A DNA stretch of 8,923 nucleotides from Simkania negevensis (GTDB lineage Bacteria > Chlamydiota > Chlamydiia > Chlamydiales > Simkaniaceae): positions 1 through 8,923 of the forward strand of contig JACPWA010000145.1 of the NCBI GenBank assembly GCA_016191565.1, read 5' to 3'. Within the stretch, counting starts at the first letter, position 1, and every line of letters starts with the position of its first letter. This document shows, in pieces, positions 6,307 to 8,923 of the stretch. The notes under the pieces are model-generated. The model searched no databases. It was given only the letters and a program-made list of their open reading frames with translations, and was not told where the DNA came from. The position numbers and the translations under genes were made by a program.

Positions 6307-7023
6307 ATGATGCTTTTTTTGGGGCTGGTAGCGTTTCTACTGATTTTTGCGGCCTCCTCCTTTTTTGATCTACCCATATTAAAAAAGCTAATGTATTTAG
6401 TTTCGAGTGTAGCGGTAATTGCGGTAATCATCATCTTTCAGCCAGAACTTCGGGTAGCTCTTTCAAAGCTAAGCCTCAAGGGGAAACGATATAAGGAGAT
6501 TACCGAATTTGATAAATTTCTAGATCATCTCGCTAGCTCTGTTTATCGTCTTTCAGATAAAAAAATCGGGGCATTAATCGCTCTAGAAAACGAAGACTCT
6601 CTAGATGAATTTGCTCAGAAAGCTGTGGTATTAAATGCCCATTTTTCTTCAGAGCTCCTCGAAACAATTTTTGCTAACTCGACCCCTCTTCATGATGGAG
6701 CAGTCATTATCCGTGATCTAACTGTTGTAGCGGCATCTGCTATCCTACCTTTAGCTGAAAGCAGTTCAACAAACACCTCTCAAATCACCACGTGGATGGG
6801 AACTAGGCACCTTGCTGCTTTGGGAGTCAGTCAACTTACCGATGCGCTACTGATTGTGATCTCTGAGGAAACAGGAAAAGTTTCAGTTGCTCGGGATGGG
6901 ATGATGACTAGAGGGATAAAAATAGACCGGTTCAAAGGAATTATTCGCTCAGTATTTAATCCTTCTTCTAGTAAAAACCCATCAGAAGGTAGGTTCAAAC
7001 TTATAGGATGGTTAAAGCAATGA
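6307..7023 (+). CDS. cdaA: Diadenylate cyclase (CdaA/DacA/YbbP), N-terminally truncated
   Basis: CdaA condenses two ATP into c-di-AMP at the cytoplasmic face of the inner membrane. The 238-residue product has two membrane segments (about 2-20 and 28-44), then the family junction IIIFQPELR (41-49) and the DAC domain. Visible catalytic motifs are STPLHDGAVI (125-134, with DGA at 130-132) and GTRHLAALG (165-173); SEETG is at 186-190. Family members have about 270 residues and three N-terminal helices, so the first is missing. The frame extends upstream only ten codons to TAA 6274-6276, with no usual start codon. AAGGA (6301-6305) sits too close to ATG 6307, so ATG 6310 may be the real start. RHR reads RHL here, and about five extra residues separate LPLAES from GTRH. 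It overlaps cdaR by four bases. Family secure; activity uncertain. Confidence 0.9.
   Translation: MMLFLGLVAFLLIFAASSFFDLPILKKLMYLVSSVAVIAVIIIFQPELRVALSKLSLKGKRYKEITEFDKFLDHLASSVYRLSDKKIGALIALENEDSLDEFAQKAVVLNAHFSSELLETIFANSTPLHDGAVIIRDLTVVAASAILPLAESSSTNTSQITTWMGTRHLAALGVSQLTDALLIVISEETGKVSVARDGMMTRGIKIDRFKGIIRSVFNPSSSKNPSEGRFKLIGWLKQ
7005..7011 (+). promoter_or_regulatory. Ribosome binding site deciding the cdaR start
   Basis: AGGATGG at 7005-7011 ends eight bases before the ATG at 7020, which overlaps the cdaA stop in an ATGA. The earlier ATG at 7008 lies inside this motif and has no Shine-Dalgarno of its own. This favours 7020 as the real start and suggests translational coupling of cdaA and cdaR. 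Confidence 0.6.
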
Positions 7024-8273
7024 AATCTCTGTTAATTAAGATTTTCATTAATAATTGGACAAGAAAGCTTCTTTCTATCATCCTCGCAATTATTGTATGG
7101 TTGATTGTCAATAAATCACTTACAGATACAGAAACCATTACTAACGTTGCCGTACGAATCTTTAACATCCCCCCTGGAAAAACAATAGAAGGGCTAGAGT
7201 CAGATGGGACTTTAAACAAGAGAGTCAATCTAACCATTACTGGGAAAAAAAGCCTCCTAGAAAATTTAAGCTCAAACAATATCGAAGTGGTCTTCGATGC
7301 TAAAGGAAAGCAGGAGGAGTGGATTGTCACAATCACCAAAAACAATATTCGCTCAACTAACCCTGAGCTTAATATTTCACAAGGGATTAGTAGAGTTCAA
7401 GAACAAAATTTTATTATTAAACTCTCTAATCTCTTAAGTGAAAAAATCGCGATTCACATCGCAAAGCCGATTGGAGAAGCTCCGAAAGGTTATCAATTTC
7501 TCGACATTTGGCCTTATGAGCTCAGCATCGTAGTTACCGGGCCTGAAAATATTATTAAAAAATTAAAGAAAGAGGGGCTAAAACTTACCTTTAATTTAAA
7601 TGATATCGCTAAGGGACAGCTCGACGATCTAAATACCTCTCCAGATATGATGAGCGATGTAATCAGTTTTTTCATCCCAGAGAAATGGAAACAGATCTCT
7701 CTTCCTCTTCTCTCTTCTGTTCCATTAGAAATTAATGACTCTCGGGCAAAATATTTAAGGATTGACTTTTCTCGCCATGAAGTACTAAAACTTCCTAGCC
7801 CTCTTCCCGTTTCTCTCTATTTTCCTCCTAATAAAGCCGCTATGCTCCACCCTCAAAAAGTCCAACTCCTCCCTAACCAGTTACTTCACGTGGAAAATGG
7901 GCTAAAAGTGATCACAAAGCCTCTTTATGCCAAAGGGGTAAGTAGCTTATTCCTCGAAACTGTCAAAGATATGGTTCAAATTATTGTAGTGCCTGATGAA
8001 AATGAAAAAGGGGCTTTTCTAAACTGGTACATCCAGTTTGTTAATCCCAAAGAACTGGAAGACCGCTATGTTCAGTTTCTCCTTGCTGATATTTCTAATC
8101 AGGAAGTCTCTGATCTAAGGCCTGGGATTCGTCAGGAATATCTAAGAAATCGCTTTCGCAACTATATGTATCGTTTCGAGCTCTATCAGTCAGAAACTGA
8201 AAGATTCGAGCTCTCCCCTTTCTACCAAGGGAATTCCATTGTCCTTACTGAGAAAAAAGCTCATGAAGCGTAG
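7020..8273 (+). CDS. cdaR: YbbR-domain protein, CdaA regulatory partner (CdaR)
   Basis: CdaR-type proteins are membrane-anchored, with YbbR domains outside the cytoplasm, and modulate CdaA, usually encoded immediately upstream. From ATG 7020 the protein has 417 residues. NNWTRKLLSIILAIIVWLIV (11-30) is the expected N-terminal anchor, preceded by basic residues. One YbbR repeat starts near residue 38 (TETITNVAVRIFNIPPGKTI, later VNLTITGKKSLLENL). A second contains IAIHIAKPIGEAPKGYQFLD, then SIVVTGPENIIKKL and LKLTFNLNDI. The remaining C-terminal 210 residues are beta-rich and less clearly assigned, as expected for diverged YbbR repeats. The ATG at 7008 would add four residues; 7020 has the better ribosome site. 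It matches the position of Chlamydia CT011 beside CT012. Family call secure; regulatory role is by analogy with Firmicutes. Confidence 0.9.
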   Translation: MKSLLIKIFINNWTRKLLSIILAIIVWLIVNKSLTDTETITNVAVRIFNIPPGKTIEGLESDGTLNKRVNLTITGKKSLLENLSSNNIEVVFDAKGKQEEWIVTITKNNIRSTNPELNISQGISRVQEQNFIIKLSNLLSEKIAIHIAKPIGEAPKGYQFLDIWPYELSIVVTGPENIIKKLKKEGLKLTFNLNDIAKGQLDDLNTSPDMMSDVISFFIPEKWKQISLPLLSSVPLEINDSRAKYLRIDFSRHEVLKLPSPLPVSLYFPPNKAAMLHPQKVQLLPNQLLHVENGLKVITKPLYAKGVSSLFLETVKDMVQIIVVPDENEKGAFLNWYIQFVNPKELEDRYVQFLLADISNQEVSDLRPGIRQEYLRNRFRNYMYRFELYQSETERFELSPFYQGNSIVLTEKKAHEA

Positions 8274-8847
8274 AGGCCTTCTGCAATCTAGAGCTTATAA
8301 AGCTTTTAAAAATTTCTTGATGAGGCTTTATACCAATCGACAAAGACAGTATGCAAAGCTATTTGCAGCTGAGGAAATCGAGAGGGAAGATTATTTTCAG
8401 ATATTCTCTTCGAAAAAAAAGAATCAAACTCTCCCGAAAATCTCTATTGATTCTAAGCAAATTGAACTTAAAACTCAGGTTAAAAAGAGCGAAATCCCAG
8501 TTTGCAGACAGCCTCTTCAAGCTTTTTCCTGCCCCGTTCCTCAATACAGAGTAGCCTTGATCTCCCGTCATTTCAGTACCATTGGAGGACTTGAAAAAAC
8601 TTCTCAGAGAATTGCAGAGGGATTTTCCCGAAGAGGTATATATGTGCATATTCTCACTACCGATCAGATGAAAAAGAAAAACTTGCATCCTTTGATTCAT
8701 TGTGAAATGTTAGAAGCAAAAAAAAGACTTAGTTTTCGCAAACTTGAGGAGTTTGATCGTTTATGCCAAGCATGGGCAAAAGCACATCCCACCGAGATCA
8801 CTTTCGGAATGGATCGGGTTCGTCACCAAGAAGCATTGCTGCTATGA
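8239..8847 (+). CDS. WaaG-like family 4 glycosyltransferase, N-terminal part, 3' end replaced
   Basis: The frame encodes 202 residues from TTG 8239; ATG 8263 (194 residues) is an equally plausible start. Both overlap the end of cdaR, implying one transcript. Residues 1-100 are a basic, probably helical extension unusual for the family. From 103 the sequence is a GT-B N-terminal domain: [20 protein letters not shown] (103-122), [16 protein letters not shown] (126-141), then [10 protein letters not shown] (188-197). The last is the WaaG-type FG-x-(D/N)-R-x-R-x-Q segment, normally followed by RAGNG and about 200 more residues with the donor-binding domain. Here it ends in EALLL and stops at 8847. 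WaaG-like enzymes add hexoses to the LPS core on the cytoplasmic face. Sequence from about 8830 belongs to an antisense hppA fragment, so the protein is cut by a rearrangement or assembly join and would be inactive as read. Confidence 0.7.
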   Translation: MSLLRKKLMKRRGLLQSRAYKAFKNFLMRLYTNRQRQYAKLFAAEEIEREDYFQIFSSKKKNQTLPKISIDSKQIELKTQVKKSEIPVCRQPLQAFSCPVPQYRVALISRHFSTIGGLEKTSQRIAEGFSRRGIYVHILTTDQMKKKNLHPLIHCEMLEAKKRLSFRKLEEFDRLCQAWAKAHPTEITFGMDRVRHQEALLL

Positions 8848-8923
8848 TAGTGACTACAAAGGATTCGAAAACATCAGCAGCCATGCCAGCGCAGTCACCC
8901 ACATTGTCTCCAACATTGTCAGC
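8798..8923 (-). pseudogene. hppA: Fragment of membrane-bound proton-pumping pyrophosphatase (HppA)
   Basis: Reading inward from the right edge, the minus strand encodes [20 protein letters not shown], then [13 protein letters not shown]. The [16 protein letters not shown] segment is the metal-pyrophosphate binding signature of membrane-bound H+/Na+ pyrophosphatases, about a third to half way along their roughly 700 residues. Family-like sequence stops at about 8825. After that the frame reads DEPDPFRK and a stop at 8798-8800, inside glycosyltransferase sequence. Some 400 C-terminal residues are therefore missing; the 5' part would continue beyond the window. The enzyme couples pyrophosphate hydrolysis to cation pumping. 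Identification is strong despite the short length; whether the break is biological or an assembly error cannot be decided here. Confidence 0.8.

Noticed and set aside
7001..7345. 114-codon minus-strand ORF opposite cdaR
   Set aside because: It is antisense to the conserved membrane anchor and first YbbR repeat and shows no recognisable protein features.

Overview
The window most likely comes from a member of the Chlamydiae, probably an environmental, Parachlamydiales-like lineage. The strongest evidence is gene order. A cydA-cydB pair lies back to back with a c-di-AMP cyclase gene (cdaA/ybbP) followed by a YbbR-domain gene. From memory, this matches the Chlamydia trachomatis block CT011 (ybbR), CT012 (ybbP), CT013 (cydA), CT014 (cydB). 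The AT-rich composition and the large ankyrin-repeat protein also fit an intracellular bacterium with host-directed proteins. The taxonomic call rests on recognition, not on a search.

Layout. Positions 3-77 hold the last 24 codons of an unidentified plus-strand gene. On the minus strand lie a membrane-anchored or exported NodZ/fucosyltransferase-like protein (114-1004) and the cydAB operon for cytochrome bd oxidase (cydB 1068-2114, cydA 2128-3489). On the plus strand lie a large ankyrin-repeat protein with an internal 324-bp tandem duplication (3865-5769), a 537-bp non-coding stretch carrying a 173-bp MITE-like inverted-repeat element (6081-6253), cdaA (6307-7023), cdaR/ybbR (7020-8273) and the N-terminal part of a WaaG-like glycosyltransferase (8239 or 8263 to about 8830). 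The last 100 bases encode, on the minus strand, a fragment of a membrane-bound proton-pumping pyrophosphatase (HppA).

How the genes fit together. CydAB is a terminal quinol oxidase of the inner membrane. CdaA makes the second messenger c-di-AMP and CdaR is its membrane-anchored partner; the two genes overlap by four bases (ATGA), as expected for translational coupling. The glycosyltransferase overlaps the end of ybbR, so the three plus-strand genes look like one transcription unit. The ankyrin gene sits where, in Chlamydia, cydA and ybbP are divergent neighbours, so it looks like a lineage-specific insertion.

Most notable points. (1) The cyclase lacks its first transmembrane helix, and the MITE-like element lies directly upstream of the truncation. 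(2) The cyclase reads RHL where the family has RHR. (3) The ankyrin protein has a recent internal duplication, a Cys/His-rich N-terminus and an unrecognised C-terminal domain. (4) A perfect 16-bp hairpin upstream of the ankyrin gene contains a consensus Shine-Dalgarno sequence. (5) The right end joins two unrelated truncated genes head to head and may be an assembly chimera or a real breakpoint. I do not see a convincing wholly new system; the ankyrin/MITE insertion into the c-di-AMP locus is the most interesting candidate.
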